Assembly (NCBI GenBank): GCA_916610825.1
Contig: OU744448.1
Location: 34,371,993-34,435,992 of the forward strand
Direction: 5' to 3'
DNA: 64,000 nt
From: Haliclystus octoradiatus
Taxonomy: Eukaryota > Cnidaria > Staurozoa > Stauromedusae > Haliclystidae
Shown: in pieces, positions 1 to 12,625 of the stretch
Position numbering within the stretch: the first letter of the stretch is position 1
Layout of the letters: each line of letters opens with the position of its first letter
Notes under the pieces: model-generated
The model's database searches: none
Told to the model about the DNA's origin: nothing
The model's input: the letters and a program-made list of their open reading frames with translations, nothing else
Position numbers and translations under genes: made by a program

Positions 1-1975
1 AAATTCGAATTTGGCGCACTTCACAAATTCAAAGTGGAAATCAACCAGCGAATATTTCACCTCGAAGGGAACGAATTTTTCGTTTTTTGGTAATGTTTTC
101 AATGAGCAAAAAATGTTGATGTAAAGCCACGACATTGTAATGAATTTTTAAATATGCTTCGATAAAAATTGTTTTGGGTATACATTTTGGCCAGAATAAA
201 ATATTTGAGGCATGAATTTTGGAAAACAAAATTTTGGAGGGGTAAAATTATTGATTCAAATTGGCAGTTCCCTCTTCCCTGAAATTTCTTGCGTAACCCC
301 CCCCCCCCTCCCTGGGTGGTGGAGACAATAGCTGCATGTATGGCTCATTTTGAAATCTTGATATATCTTAGATTATACAGCATATGAACTATTAGCCATA
401 TAGGCATACACCACGGGGGGACCGCAATACATCGGTCCACGGAGACACGCCTTTATCAAGTAGTGGGGCCCATTTCTAAATTCCTTTAATTTTAATTGTC
501 ATCAGAGATACTTGAGATTTGTAGAACTCTTTCTTACTCTGTGTATATGGTATGTGTGTGTACAATTTTATTTAACATATTTTCTCAACGTCAGAAATAC
601 TTCTCCTTTACATTGTTACGATGGGATCATATTTAAACATGAAATTTTACAAAGTACCCCACCAAATGTTATATAGTAGTTCAACTCTCTCTGTACAAAT
701 AGTAATTAATTAATATATTGTTGTAGACATTATGCAACAGACAAAGAATAGTCAGATCATTATGACTCATGATGTATTGATGATAAGGAACAGAGCTGGT
801 ACACACATAAAGTTTGTTTTCATCTAATACAATACCGATCACATGTTGAAGACTGGGCCGCCCCTAGTGGGTCATGATCAGTCGCAGATGTCGGCTAACT
901 TGAAATGTCTTGTAATGTGATATATGGGATGGGTAAAATAACAAAACATATTTTCGGAAATTGAAAGTTAAATAAATTGGTAACATCAATTACATGCTTT
1001 TAGCGTTGATGATATCACGTGACTATTGACATCAAACTTGGAATTTTCATTATCTGTTTAGCTTCTTTAATGTTTTTCATATTTGGGATCCTCTGAAGGG
1101 GATTCTTCGGTTGGCACGTCTATAAGCGGTTTATGTAGTCCCCAGGATTTAAGTTCACTGATTGTAGAATTTTATCCATGCCGCGTGTGTAACTATTGTT
1201 ATAATTATAATTTTTAATGAAGATTATGGCCGAGTATTGCCGGCAATCTTTGTTTCATTTATACATAGCTCTACTGAACTGTTTCGAGCACTCTCTTATA
1301 ACATTAATATAGTACAAATATTCTATAATTATAATTTTATATTTATTTTTAGTTTCATAAATGCTTTGCATGTGGATTAATTTAATTGGAAATAAGAGAA
1401 TCGTACCAATCCGATAATCTCAATGTATGAAAGGGATCTGCATATCGCCTCGATAACTAGTCCAGTCAATCTAAAATTTGACCAAGGACAAATTGCAACA
1501 CAAGCGTTTTTTATGGAAGATAGGGTAAAATTTTATGCTGAACAACATATCAAAAATCGAGAAAAATCAAAGTGGCGGAAGGTGCTCAATTTTATAGAAA
1601 TTAGTTACGGTCGGCATGAAAGCGAGGCTTTGTCATTTAGGGCTTAAAACTGAGCGATATTTCAAAAAATAAGAGAATGTACGCAATCAAGAAGAACACA
1701 CTCAGTGACACAATATAATTCCAAAAAAAAAATCATAAGTTGATCATTATAACAGAAAAACCATAACGAGGCTAAAAATTATATTAGGGAATTTTACTGT
1801 ACTTTTACTGTACTATCACCAATAACGCCAGATAAAATGCGCATTAAAAGATGCTAGGCATAAGAACACGCATTAGCTCCTTGAAATAGGGGCAAATCGA
1901 TGTACCTAACGATTATATTAATTAACTACCAGGCAAATATTAAAATATTAAATTCTATTCAAATCAGCTAATCCA
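1..1975. other. Intergenic, no gene recognised
   Basis: AT-rich sequence with a run of C at about 298-309. A 74-codon open frame at 1423-1647 (+) resembles no family I know and has no splice or promoter context, so I do not call it a gene. Confidence 0.5.
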
Positions 1976-3670
1976 TCATCCATAAATCCATCCCATAGGC
2001 ATCACAGATACATCTAACCCTCTCAGTAGTATAATAGGTGTGGTCCAAGAGTCCAATATCAAGAACAGGAACATTTCTGATATCATAAAATCATATCTAG
2101 GTTGTATAGAATATAAATATAAATCGAGTAGACCATCCCATAGGCATGACAGGTACATCTAATCACCCTCAGTAGTATAATAGGTGAGGTCCAAGAGTCC
2201 AGTACCAATAACAGGAACATTTCTGACATCATAAAATCATATCTAGTTTGCATAGAATATATATATAAATCGAGTAGACCATCCCATATGCATTATAGAT
2301 ACATCTAATCACCCGCAGTAGTATAATAGGTGTGGTCCAAGAGTCCAATATCAAGAACAGGAAAATTTCTGATATCATAAAATCCTATCTAGGTTGTATA
2401 GAATATAAATATAAATCGAGTACACCATCCCATAGGCATGACAGGTACATCTAATCACCCTCAGTAGTATAATAGGTGAGGTCCAAGAGTCCAGTACCAA
2501 TAACAGGAACATTTCTGACATCATAAAATCATATCTAGGTTGCATAGAATATATATATAAATCGAGTAGACCATCCCATATGCATTATAGATACATCTAA
2601 TCACCCTCAGTAGTATAATAGGTGTGGTCCAAGAGTCCAATATCAAGAACAGGAACATTTCTGACATCATAAAATCCTATCTAGGTTGTATAGAATATAA
2701 ATATAAATCGAGTACACCATCCCATAGGCATGACAGGTACATCTAATCACCCTCAGTAGTATAATAGGTGAGGTCCAAGAGTCCAATACCAATAACAGGA
2801 ACATTTCTGACATCATAAAATTATATCTAGGTTGCATAGAATATATATATAAATCGAGTAGACCATCCCATATGCATTATAGATACATCTAATCACCCTC
2901 AGTAGTATAATAGGTGTGGTCCAAGAGTACAATATCAAGAACAGGAACATTTCTGACATCATAAAATCCTATCTAGGTTGTATAGAATATAACTATAAAT
3001 CGAGTAGACCATCCCATATGCATATTAGATACATCTAATCACCCTCAGTAGTATAATAGGTGTGGTCCAAGAGTACAATATCAAGAACAGGAACATTTCT
3101 GACATCATAAAATCCTATCTAGGTTGTATAGAATATAAATATAAATCGAGTAGACAATCCCATATGCATATTAGATACATCTTATCACCCTCAGTAGTAT
3201 AATAGGTGTGGTCCAAGAGTCCAATATCAAGAACAGGAACATTTCTGACATCATAAAACGATATCTACGTTACATAGAATGTATATATAATTCAAGTAAA
3301 CCATCCCATAGGCATTACAGGTACATCTTATCACCCTCAGTGATATAATAGGTGTGGTCCAAGAGTCACATATCAAGAACAGGAACATTTCTGACATCAT
3401 AAAATCATATCTAGGTTGCATAGAATATATATATATATAAATCAAGTAGACCATCTCATAGGCATTACAGGTACATCTTATCACCCTCAGTGATATAATA
3501 GGTGTGGTCCAAGAGTCACATATCAAAAACAGGAACATTTCTGACATCATAAAATCCTATCTAGGTTGCATAGAATATATATATATAAATCAAGTAGACC
3601 ATCTCATAGGCATTATAGTTACATCTCATCACCCTCAGTAGGATAATAGGTGTGGTCCAAGAGTCCATAA
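1976..3670. repeat. 146-bp satellite array, about 11.6 units
   Basis: The landmark CCATCCCATA recurs at 1988, 2133, 2279, 2425, 2571, 2717, 2863 and 3009, and in variant form at 3155, 3301, 3451 and 3599. The spacing is 146 bp almost throughout, 148-150 bp at the right edge where an AT run expands. In the left and central part two unit types alternate, one with GGCATGACAGGTAC and GGTGAGGTCC, the other with TGCATTATAGATAC and GGTGTGGTCC. This gives a 292-bp dimeric higher-order repeat. Open frames on the minus strand here are by-products of the repeat. Confidence 0.95.
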
Positions 3671-3885
3671 CTTTCACCATCATAAACTTTATCTATGATT
3701 ATAAAATAATATAGATGTTGAATACAATGGATGTATATTTCTAATAAAACCATTCAAAATAGATTGAAGAGACATTCAACCATTGTTGCGATAATTAACA
3801 TGTGTGGTCTAGGGGTCCACAGAAGATAACAAGAACATCCTCAATTGCTCAAAAGATATCTAGGTTGCACGATACCAGACATGCA
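3671..3885. repeat. Degenerate edge unit(s) of the 146-bp satellite
   Basis: Landmarks of the satellite (GTGTGGTC near 3802, AACAAGAACAT near 3830, ATATCTAGGTTGCA near 3857) persist in order but with many differences, as expected at the eroding edge of a satellite array. Confidence 0.6.
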
Positions 3886-5690
3886 ATGTTTGTAAATTAG
3901 GGGTTGAGCAACAGTTGGGGCCTTTTACGGCTCATCAGGACGTGTTATTGCCCTAAATTTTGTCTGTGAAATCGTGAAAAGGCATTCTTATCTACGTTAT
4001 TGCGTTATCGATGATTTTTGCGTTATATAAAAACAAAAACATGAAGTTTTACAGAATATTTCAGATAAAATCATAGCAAAATTCCCTATTTGGGACGCCA
4101 GAATTCATAAAGTTCTCAAGGGGGTGAATCTCCAGACCCTATTTTAAGACTTCAACCCTGTTTTCCTATTTTTATCATGCAAAATTTTTATTATTTGCAA
4201 ACACCTTGTTCACCATTCAAACTTTGCATGTTCAGCTAAATATTAATAATACGATTTAAAAGCAGATAGGTCTGAATTGAATCAATTTCAAGAAAGCTCT
4301 TTCGTTTTGAATGCATGAAATTTGAAACTTTCATTATGCTATGCGTGAAATTGTACAGATTGAGTCCGTAAATACGTTATTGCCATGGCATATAGGGGGC
4401 CAACAGTTGTGTGCACTGTTATACGGGGTGCATTAATATGCTGCCAAACTATGTCAGAAATAAAGATAATAGGCCAACAAATGTTATTGGTCCTGATTTG
4501 GATCACTCAGCAGAATTGATGCTATCATGTGTAATACTGTTACAGCAGAGCCCATAGGAATTGGCAATTGTACATGCATTTACATCCAAATATCTGGGAG
4601 TCTTGCATCCTGTCTAAACCACTATGTCTTAACAAACAACTGAGAACTGAATCCTCATGATCATTTTTATTTTCTCATCATGAATTCATGATCATGCTAC
4701 ATATCGAACAAACATTAGAATAATTGAATATAATTCATTAAAAATATGTTTCACTTACTTTTAATTAAAATACTGACCTTGATTTTGAAAAATGGAAAGC
4801 CAATACAATAAGTGTTAGGCCCTATTGAATATCTACAGATTTTTGCTTTGAATCTTGATAATGCCTGTCATTCTATCCTTCGTTTTCCTCTGCAATATAA
4901 CACTGGGAGACTTTTCGAACTGATAACATTCCATTATGAATTAATTCGTGAGAGAGTTTCTTCGAATCAAATATCTTTGAGTACCAAAATTAGGAGGAAA
5001 GTGTACCATTTCACCATTAAACCATAAAAAATCATACGCAAACCTGAATGATACGCGAACGATGTCTACCATCTTGTTGTATTGTCTTTCGATCAAAATT
5101 TGACAGTTTTCCGAAAACATGTCGCGCTCAGCCTGTGCGCAGACGTTTAGATGAAGGCATAATGGCGTTTTAGAAAGGGTTAATAATTTGTGACTTTAAA
5201 TGCAAATAAAGTAATGTTCCGCCACCTCGATTTTTCTCGATTTTCAGTATGTTGTTAAGCGTAAATTCTGTTCTAGAATCTGTAAAAAAAGCTTGTGTTG
5301 CAATTTGTCCTGGGTTCCGTGTTTTTTCGATCTAGATTGACTGGACTAAACGAACATAAACATCAGTGTTTGCGAGTTTGCGAGGCTTTTCAATAAGCCC
5401 ACCCAACGGCTGAAAATCATTCAAAAGTATCCCGCTGTCGCTGAGAATTATTTCCTGTGATTCAACTAAATGATAGAGAACCGAATTGAAGTATACACGA
5501 TAAAAAGATTTTGAAGGTAAATTACAAATTAAAACGTACACTAGGCTACAACAGTAACAGTGAACATTAGTAACAGTGAACAGTAGGCTAAACCCAGACT
5601 GAAAAGATTGTATTTTGCGCGCCTGAGATGCTTTTCAATACGTAGATTTGCGCGCCCAGGAAAGGAGTGTGGCACCAGAAAATTAGCGGC
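3886..5690. other. Intergenic, no gene recognised
   Basis: No coding region I can support. The motif CGTTATTG or GTTATTGCC occurs several times between 3940 and 4385. A frame at 4812-5027 (+) has no recognisable family. Confidence 0.5.
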
Positions 5691-6100
5691 TAACGGTACT
5701 TTGCGAAACGAAACGAAACGAAACGAAACGAGACGAAATCATCAAACCCTTTCAAATATGCATCAAACAACTCACCAAAGCCATATCATTGATATATCAG
5801 CTAACTTGTATATAAATTATTGCAAAAATTATCAAAAACTAGCATATTTTGACGAAGTAAAGTTCTATTGTTTCCTCAACGGGAACTGTCGATTGGTCAC
5901 CGTGATTTAGTTTGGAATAGATTTGCTGTTGTATTTTGTCAATAGAGCAAATCGGTTTACTTTCATCATTTCGCCCACATGCAGTGTTTTGGATAAAATT
6001 CCTTTGTGTGATATTTGTGTGAATTCAAGTGTGATCTCGTTTCGTTTCGCAAAGTACCGTTAGCACCAGGCGGTAACGGTACTTTGCGAAACGAAACGAC
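5691..6100. mobile_element. Inverted-repeat element with GAAAC-rich ends
   Basis: TAACGGTACTTTGCGAAACG starts at 5691, appears inverted ending at 6062, and again in direct orientation at 6074-6093. In the first copy the GAAAC pentamer is expanded in tandem (5706-5730). The 5691-6062 pair forms perfect inverted ends of about 25 bp, so it may be a MITE. The third end just outside suggests a second insertion or an end duplication. No coding capacity. Confidence 0.6.
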
Positions 6101-6878
6101 AAAATTATTGACAACATATTATAGTTGATAAACTATGGATAAACTTAGCAAACATAATTATATTTGTAATAAAATACGTTTCGTTGTTTTCTATAGATGT
6201 ACTTTTTATATAAGAAGCCCCTTGACAAGCAACTTTAGTGCTATAACAATAATGTACTTCTTCTAAATTATTTAAGAAATTGAATTTATTCATGTTTTGA
6301 TGTTATATTGATATTATCATATCTTATTATTCAAAGCTGAGTTAGATTACATCATATTTCATGTTAATTTTTCAAATATCTTCCCTTACCCTGTCCAATA
6401 TTCAATATTAGCTATTTAAAAATACACCGTGTACTCTGTCTCTGTTAGACTGTTCGTTGATAAGTAACAACGTAGACGTGCAAATAATTGATAAATGTTA
6501 CATCAACTGTACTGGAATTCTACGATGACCAGGATAAGAACTTTGTATCCACACAAATTATATTATATGACGATGAATATTGTCAAAAGCTGTTATTTTG
6601 AAACTTTAATCACATTACTTTCGGACAAGACCGCCATTTTTCTGGCCGCCATCAGAAATCTCAAAGTCAAGTTGAGTTTGAAATACAAATCAAACCGAAG
6701 TACAGTCAATCGTGCGAGATTCAGATTTAATTCAGATGTGGCCAAAATATCAGACGGGACAGGATGCTACTGCGCATGACTCCATGCAGCCTGTTGAATA
6801 TTCTGTTTACCCAACTCGACGCTCTCTCTAAAACATTAATTTTATCCACATCAAAGTCTGTAATCTCAATCAAACATA
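6101..6878. other. Intergenic, no gene recognised
   Basis: AT-rich. Short frames on both strands (for example 6495-6779 +) match no family I recognise. Confidence 0.45.
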
Positions 6879-6882
6879 TATA

Positions 6883-7987
6883 GGGGAGACCGGGTACACA
6901 TCGGACGCTTTTCGGTTTCTTACTTCTAATTATTTTATTTTTCGCTCGAAACAAGTAAATCGTATATTATTTAATAGCTAATGTGCCATATTTAAAAGGG
7001 TGAATTGTTGGAAAGTTAAATATATTCGAGTGCCGAGTATTTGATAATTCTTTTACCCCTAGTTGAGCGGGGTGACTTCGGCCAGACTGGGGTGACTCTG
7101 GACAGTGAATTTAAACTCTCAACAATGCACGAAACAAATGTTCATTGACATCAATCGAAAGCTTCATCATTCATCTACTCAGAGAAATCAATGAAATTAT
7201 TCATAAATTACAAACCATGCTAATATTTATAATTTCTTTGGCGCGTCGAAATAGTCATCGAAAGCCGTAGATTCAAGTGATAACTCAGCGGCCCCAAACG
7301 AAAACAAAACATGCTCGTAAATCAACAAGAGTAAACCAAACTCTTCGACATATAGAAATTGAGACATATCTGTAATTAAATGCACTTCATACTTGATTTT
7401 TCATCCACAATTTGATATTCTATTTAACTAGACCATATTATTTCCATATATTCTAAGCAGACGGATCACGCGTGCTCTGAAATGTTTACACAACATCACA
7501 GCTGGAGCGTGTCAAACTTGAATGGAATGAGAAACTTGATACCCACTTAATTTCGGATTTACCATTGTTTCACAGCTTGATATTTTACTTCTTCATCGCT
7601 TTGCCATATTTTGACGCTCTGACCGTGGTTACCCCGTTAATAAACATTGAAGAATATCAATTCTGCAGTTGAATTTTCAAAGCGCACATGCATGAAAGTT
7701 CAGTATGAGGCACACAACGTCACTGGCTTCAAAATGGTACCAAATATCAACATGTTGGTTGCGTGGATTTTCTTCGTCGAACTTTTTCTTCGAGAACAAA
7801 TAATACACAAAAGCGGGACAAAGTTTCAAACCATAATAACTTTTTTATTACTTGATGAAATTATCTAAAATTTTGGCAATACGTATGTTTTACCTTTGTA
7901 TTTAACATACTGAGAGATTGTATTTTTATTTAAACTAAAACCGTTCTGTCCGAAGTTACCCGCGTCCGAAGTGACCCCGGTCTCCCC
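6883..7987. mobile_element. MITE with GGGGAGACC termini, flanked by TATA
   Basis: The ends are GGGGAGACCGGGTACACATC at 6883 and its near inverse finishing GGTCTCCCC at 7987, each flanked by TATA. The motif CTTCGGAC/CTTCGGCC plus GGGGTGACT recurs inside both ends (about 7073-7102 and 7950-7980), as subterminal repeats do. The element is about 1.1 kb with no transposase frame, so it is non-autonomous. The superfamily is uncertain. Confidence 0.7.
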
Positions 7988-7991
7988 TATA

Positions 7992-8529
7992 ATGATAGTA
8001 AAAGTATCTATTTTAGAGAAAACAATTGATTTTTGTCTGAATTCCTTGCTTTATTTTTGACGCTTGTAAAATTTTTGGTTTCACTTCTGATGGAATCGCC
8101 CTATAATAATAATAATTGATTTGATACATTGCATCTTCCTAGTGCTCAAACGCTCTTCACGATTTTGCAATCACATGATACGACTTGATTAATTAAATTA
8201 TTTTACATGAGTATTATTAAAATGCTTACTTACAGGATAAACTATCAACTTCATAGCATGTTTCTAGTGTCATTTTAGTTACACGATATGATAACATTTT
8301 TTCTGGAACTTCGAAACTACAAAAGTAATAAATATCACTAAACAAGTATATATCATTGACTTCCAAATTGTAAATTATGGAATAAACTTACCAGTAAAGA
8401 GTGACATCATCAGCTTCAAGGGGTAGGCCTAATTTAATAATCTCGGAAATTTCATTCGCAATTTGTGGTTTCTGCAATGTAAATAGTCACGCTATTATTT
8501 CTAAAAAGATCAACATTCATTTTAAAGTA
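7992..8529. other. Intergenic, no gene recognised
   Basis: AT-rich, no supported coding or RNA feature. Confidence 0.45.
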
Positions 8530-8630
8530 CAGTGAAACATGTATATACAAGCCATCTACGAGAGGTAGATAAATTGACCACTATAGACAGATTGCCGCTG
8601 TATAGAGGTGACCGTTATAACAGGTTTGAC
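8530..8630. mobile_element. Short MITE, CAGTGAAACNTGTATATA family
   Basis: About 101 bp with inverted ends (CAGTGAAACATGTATATA at 8530, inverse of GTCAAACCTGTTATAACG at 8613-8630). Relatives occur at 40212-40393, 42074-42960 (interrupted) and 62040-62150. The ends resemble Tc1/mariner-type MITEs that sit in TA sites; this placement is tentative. Confidence 0.6.
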
Positions 8631-8750
8631 TTAAAATTTTTAAAACAATGAAAGAAATAGAAAAACAATTATTCATATCTATTGTTTCCCAAAAGGTGAT
8701 ATTTACACTTTAAAATGAACTTTATAAAATTCTAGCCTGACTATTTATAT

Positions 8751-9448
8751 TAGGGATGCACCGAAATTCGATTTGGCCGAAATATTTCTCGTTTTTTGGC
8801 CTCTGGTCGAAAATTTCGGTTTGTTTGAATTTTCCTTGTTTTTACTTCGGTTATTTCTGCCAGTTTTTACATGAACAGATAAAATGTAGCCAATAATCAT
8901 ATTTGGTAAACCAAATCAAGATAATGTTTGATTCTATCTTCTTTCCAAGGCATCGTAAAATATTTGATAGGAGGTTTTCTCCAATCAAATTAAATGAATG
9001 ATGTGAAGAAACAAATTGATTAATAATTGTCTATTTACTGTTCACAATAAACACAAATGTTATTCATAATTGATTTATTTACTGTTCACAATAAACACAA
9101 ATGTTATTCATAATTGATTTATTTACCAAAAAGAAAAAGACAAAAAGAAATAATACTGCAGGAGATCGAGGCGAAATTAAATTGCATATCATGGCATGAT
9201 TCACACATGATCTGAACAATTACCAGGACAATCATCTTTGTTTATCTTGTGTAACTAGTTTCTTTGTTTTCAAAAGCTTTTTGCATCCCATTGTAAACTA
9301 TAAATGATTTGATCTCAGATTTCGTTTGGATAATTCAAAACAAAAAAACAATAATCGTCCGAAATAAACTGAAATCCAGGCCAAAGGAACCAAAACTGTA
9401 TGATTTTGGTGACGGCCGAAACAACGTTGCGGCTTCGGTGCATCCTTA
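8751..9448. mobile_element. hAT-type non-autonomous element with ATTTATAT target duplication
   Basis: Starts TAGGGATGCACCGAA at 8751 and ends with the inverse CGGTGCATCCTTA at 9448, the terminal style of many hAT elements. The 8-bp target duplication ATTTATAT lies at 8743-8750. Its partner (11247-11254) was pushed 1.8 kb away because a TTAA-specific foldback inserted at the right edge. A roughly 45-bp tandem duplication lies at about 9047-9125. No transposase frame. Confidence 0.8.
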
Positions 9449-9449
9449 A

Positions 9450-11243
9450 AGTGCACATGACACCAAAAATTTTTATTCCGGAATCAAGTAGCCCATGCAA
9501 AATAAATAGGAATGGCGGCAATAATTTTTCGATTTGGACTCTTATAAGCGGAGATATTTGATTTTGAAAGTACCATATTTCAGAAATTGTGCTCCTTCGA
9601 AAGTCGGAACTCATGCCGGAATGACAAGAAAGCCCACTATGGAAAATAACCAAGTCTAGACTTCAAAAAATCGTAACTTTTTCTCGCGAAAAAGAAATTG
9701 TCCACTTTCCAGAACAGATATACCCATATCTTCGGGACACCTTGTTGGCCATATATGACTGAAATTGAACGTAAAATGTAGAGTTTATAAAGGTTTTATT
9801 AGACTCCGATGGAGTTTTTCTGTCAAAAAGGTGTTAAAACACTGGATTAACGCATGTTACGCATCAAGGTGTTGACTACTAAAACAGCGGCAAAACGCTT
9901 TGTATTCACTTCGCCGCGGATGATGATCTAAACGTCTATAAAATTAAAAAAAAATTCATTGCGCTATTTTGGTCGATCTCCCGCAGCTTAATGTCAGTGC
10001 TTCACTGATTTGTTAGCTTCAATCTCAATGATTGGCTATTAAAAACCATTGCATGACCCCCTGTTTGCCTTGCAGCAGACGCCTTTCTTCAACAAAAACA
10101 CAATTACAGAAAGATGAAATCGACACACGCAATGTGTTTAATATCATACCTTAATCTAGTTTTATATTCGACGGAACTGTACTGTACTGTATAATTTCAC
10201 GAATAACATTTAGCCTTCGTCAACATAAAATGTAAATTACTTGAACAATGAAGTTGAATTTGAAAGTCAAAATTAATGTAAAACTGTCCAAATGTGTGTC
10301 CAAACTGTACAAAATGTTTTGGTTTCAGTGAATTATTATACCATCATTCCCCAAATGTAAGACACCTCTCTGTGTCGTCAATTGATATATTAAAGTCTTT
10401 GGTGATATAAGATTGTATTTTATATATCAAATAAAAACATCTCCAGCATATTAAATTCATCAATTAAATATCATTCTTAGACAGGATAGCTTTGTGAAGA
10501 AGTCGACAACAACCGTTGTCCGTCGAAAATAAAACTAGATTAAGGTATGATATTAAACACATTGCGTGTGTCGATTTCATCTTTCTGTAATTGTGTTTTT
10601 GTTGGAGAAAGGCGTCTGCTGCAAGGCAAACAGGGGGTCATGCAATGGTTTTTAGCCAATCATTGAGATTGAAGCTAACAAATCAGTGAAGCACTGACAT
10701 TAAGCTGCGGGAGATCGACCAAAATAGCGCAATGAATTTTTTTTTAATTTTATAGACGTTCAGATCATCATCCGCGGCGAAGTGAATACAAAGCGTTTTG
10801 ACGCTGTTTTAGTAGTCAACACCTTGATGCGTAACATGCGTTAATCCAGTGTTTTAACACCTTTTTGACAGAAAAACTCCATCGGAGTCTAATAAAACCT
10901 TTATAAACTCTACATTTTACGTTCAATTTCAGTCATATATGGCCAACAAGGTGTCCCGAAGATATGGGCATATCTGTTCTGGAAAGTGGACAATTTCTTT
11001 TTCGCGAGAAAAAAGTTACGATTTTTTGAAGTCTAGACTTGGTTATTTTTCCATAGTGGGCTTTCTTGTCATTCCGGCATGAGTTCCGACTTTCGAAGGA
11101 GCACAATTTCTGAAATATGGTACTTTCAAAATTAAATATCTCCGCTTATAAGAGTCCAAATCGAAAAATTATTGCAGCCATTCCTATTTATTTTGCATGG
11201 GCTACTTGATTCCGGAATAAAATTTTTTGGTGTCATGTGCACT
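9450..11243. mobile_element. TTAA-flanked foldback element with ~0.7-kb inverted arms
   Basis: The left arm (9450 to about 10165) is repeated almost exactly in inverse at about 10527-11243, around a spacer of about 360 bp. The ends read AGTGCACATGACACCAAAAA. TTAA stands at 9446-9449 and 11244-11247. TTAA duplications are the hallmark of piggyBac-type transposition; no transposase is encoded, so it would be mobilised in trans. The small frame at 9315-9653 (-) lies across the left edge and is not a gene. Confidence 0.88.
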
Positions 11244-11373
11244 TTAATTTATATTATAGAAGCCACAATATGCGAATGAAATTTCCAAGATTATTGAATA
11301 AGTTTATAATGTGAGAAAAATTTCTCACCAGTAGGCTAATTTCTTTCCAAAATTTTACAACTTGAATGTCAAT

Positions 11374-11548
11374 CAGGGTCCGACAAAAGGTTCAGCCTTC
11401 TGGAATCCTAAAGGCATTTCAACATTTTCTTCTGAATTTTTTTGTTGATGTTTGACCAATAAATCATTAAAAACATCAATTTTCTTCTGAATTTTGTCTA
11501 GCCTTCTGGGATCTAGGATTCCAGGATCCCCACTTTTGTCGGACCCTG
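11374..11548. mobile_element. hAT MITE, 175 bp, 8-bp target duplication ATGTCAAT
   Basis: Begins CAGGGTCCGACAAAAG and ends with the inverse TTTTGTCGGACCCTG. ATGTCAAT flanks it at 11366-11373 and 11549-11556. The CAGGG terminus and 8-bp duplication are typical of hAT. A longer relative is at 42155-42867 and eroded ones are near 27805-27960 and 57117-57190. Confidence 0.9.
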
Positions 11549-11556
11549 ATGTCAAT

Positions 11557-12155
11557 ACTATATTCAGTTTTAGTCCAATTTTCATAAAATTTTCTTGAAC
11601 TTTTCATGAACTGTTCAGTGTTCAGGAACATTTCATGAAAAGGTCATGGGTCATCTACATTTACATCATCTACATGGGTCAGTGACTTCCTACAATAGGG
11701 TGTTGCGAAACAATTTACAGATGGGGAAAACCCTTGATGATTTCTATTTGAGAGTGTGGGAGAATAAGAACAAATCTTGTTTATAAGTAGGCCTATTGCT
11801 CCGAAACTGCTAACGCTGAATTAACAACTATGCAATACAAAAGATCTTGATATTGAATTTTGTAATGTTTAACAGAATAATTAGTACTTTTCAAAATCAC
11901 AATTTTTTAAAATGTGGGGCGAAATGAATTCTTTAATTTTTAATCATTTTATATTGACTTTCTTCGAATATGAGTACAAAGATAAATGAAGAAACTTACT
12001 TTTAACTTTGATTTAATAAGATTATGTCTCACAAAACCTAGACGCCTTTATATACGACGTAGAAGAGTATATAGGCCTTTAATTTGATTTTTGCTTTTGC
12101 TAGAAGGTAACTTATTTTTTAGCATTGCACCTTGTTGTAAATATCATACCGAGGA
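11557..12155. other. Intergenic, no gene recognised
   Basis: AT-rich. The TTCATGAAC-rich stretch near 11590-11650 resembles one near 28240-28320 and may be a dispersed repeat. Confidence 0.4.
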
Positions 12156-12325
12156 CACTCGAGGAGAATAAAAACACTTCTGCCAGCAAATTGCTACCAG
12201 TTTAGGCAATTATACTTATTTACATCCAGAAATGTAAATCCGTGGAATAGTTTACCTGAATCTGTTGTATCTAGTTATTTGTTGTTTAAATGTATGTTTA
12301 CTAAAAGTTATTAGATTTGTCTCTG
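12156..12325 (+). mobile_element. LINE 3' fragment (end of ORF2)
   Basis: Translation on + near 12215-12312 reads RNVNPWNSLPESVVSS..., then LLFK and a stop. The W-N-x-L-P block followed by an FK near the C terminus is characteristic of the end of CR1/Jockey-type LINE ORF2. Only the tail is present. Confidence 0.65.
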
Positions 12326-12494
12326 TATCGTAAATATTTTACACAAGGCATCATGTAATTGCTGTTACTTACAGCCGTTACTGCCACTTTCATTTCATTG
12401 TTATGAATTAAATTCACCAGCAAATTCATTGGGTATGAAAAGTCATTTAATTTTGAATTATTTTAAGAAATCCTTCAATGTAGTAGCTTTATAT

Positions 12495-12625
12495 AGATGC
12501 AATTGAATATTTATTACAAATTATTAAATAGGTGTAATCAAATATTTATTACAATTTATTAGGGGCAATTAAATATTTATTACAGTTTATTAGGGGCAAT
12601 TAAATATATATTACAATTTATTAGA
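12495..12625. repeat. Minisatellite, about 4 units of 32-35 bp
   Basis: The unit GGGGCAATTAAATATTTATT followed by ACAATTTATTA recurs four times with decreasing similarity to the left. Confidence 0.8.

Noticed and set aside
3251-3550. 99-residue minus-strand frame in the satellite
   Set aside because: Repeats with the 146-bp unit; it is open only because of the repeat sequence.
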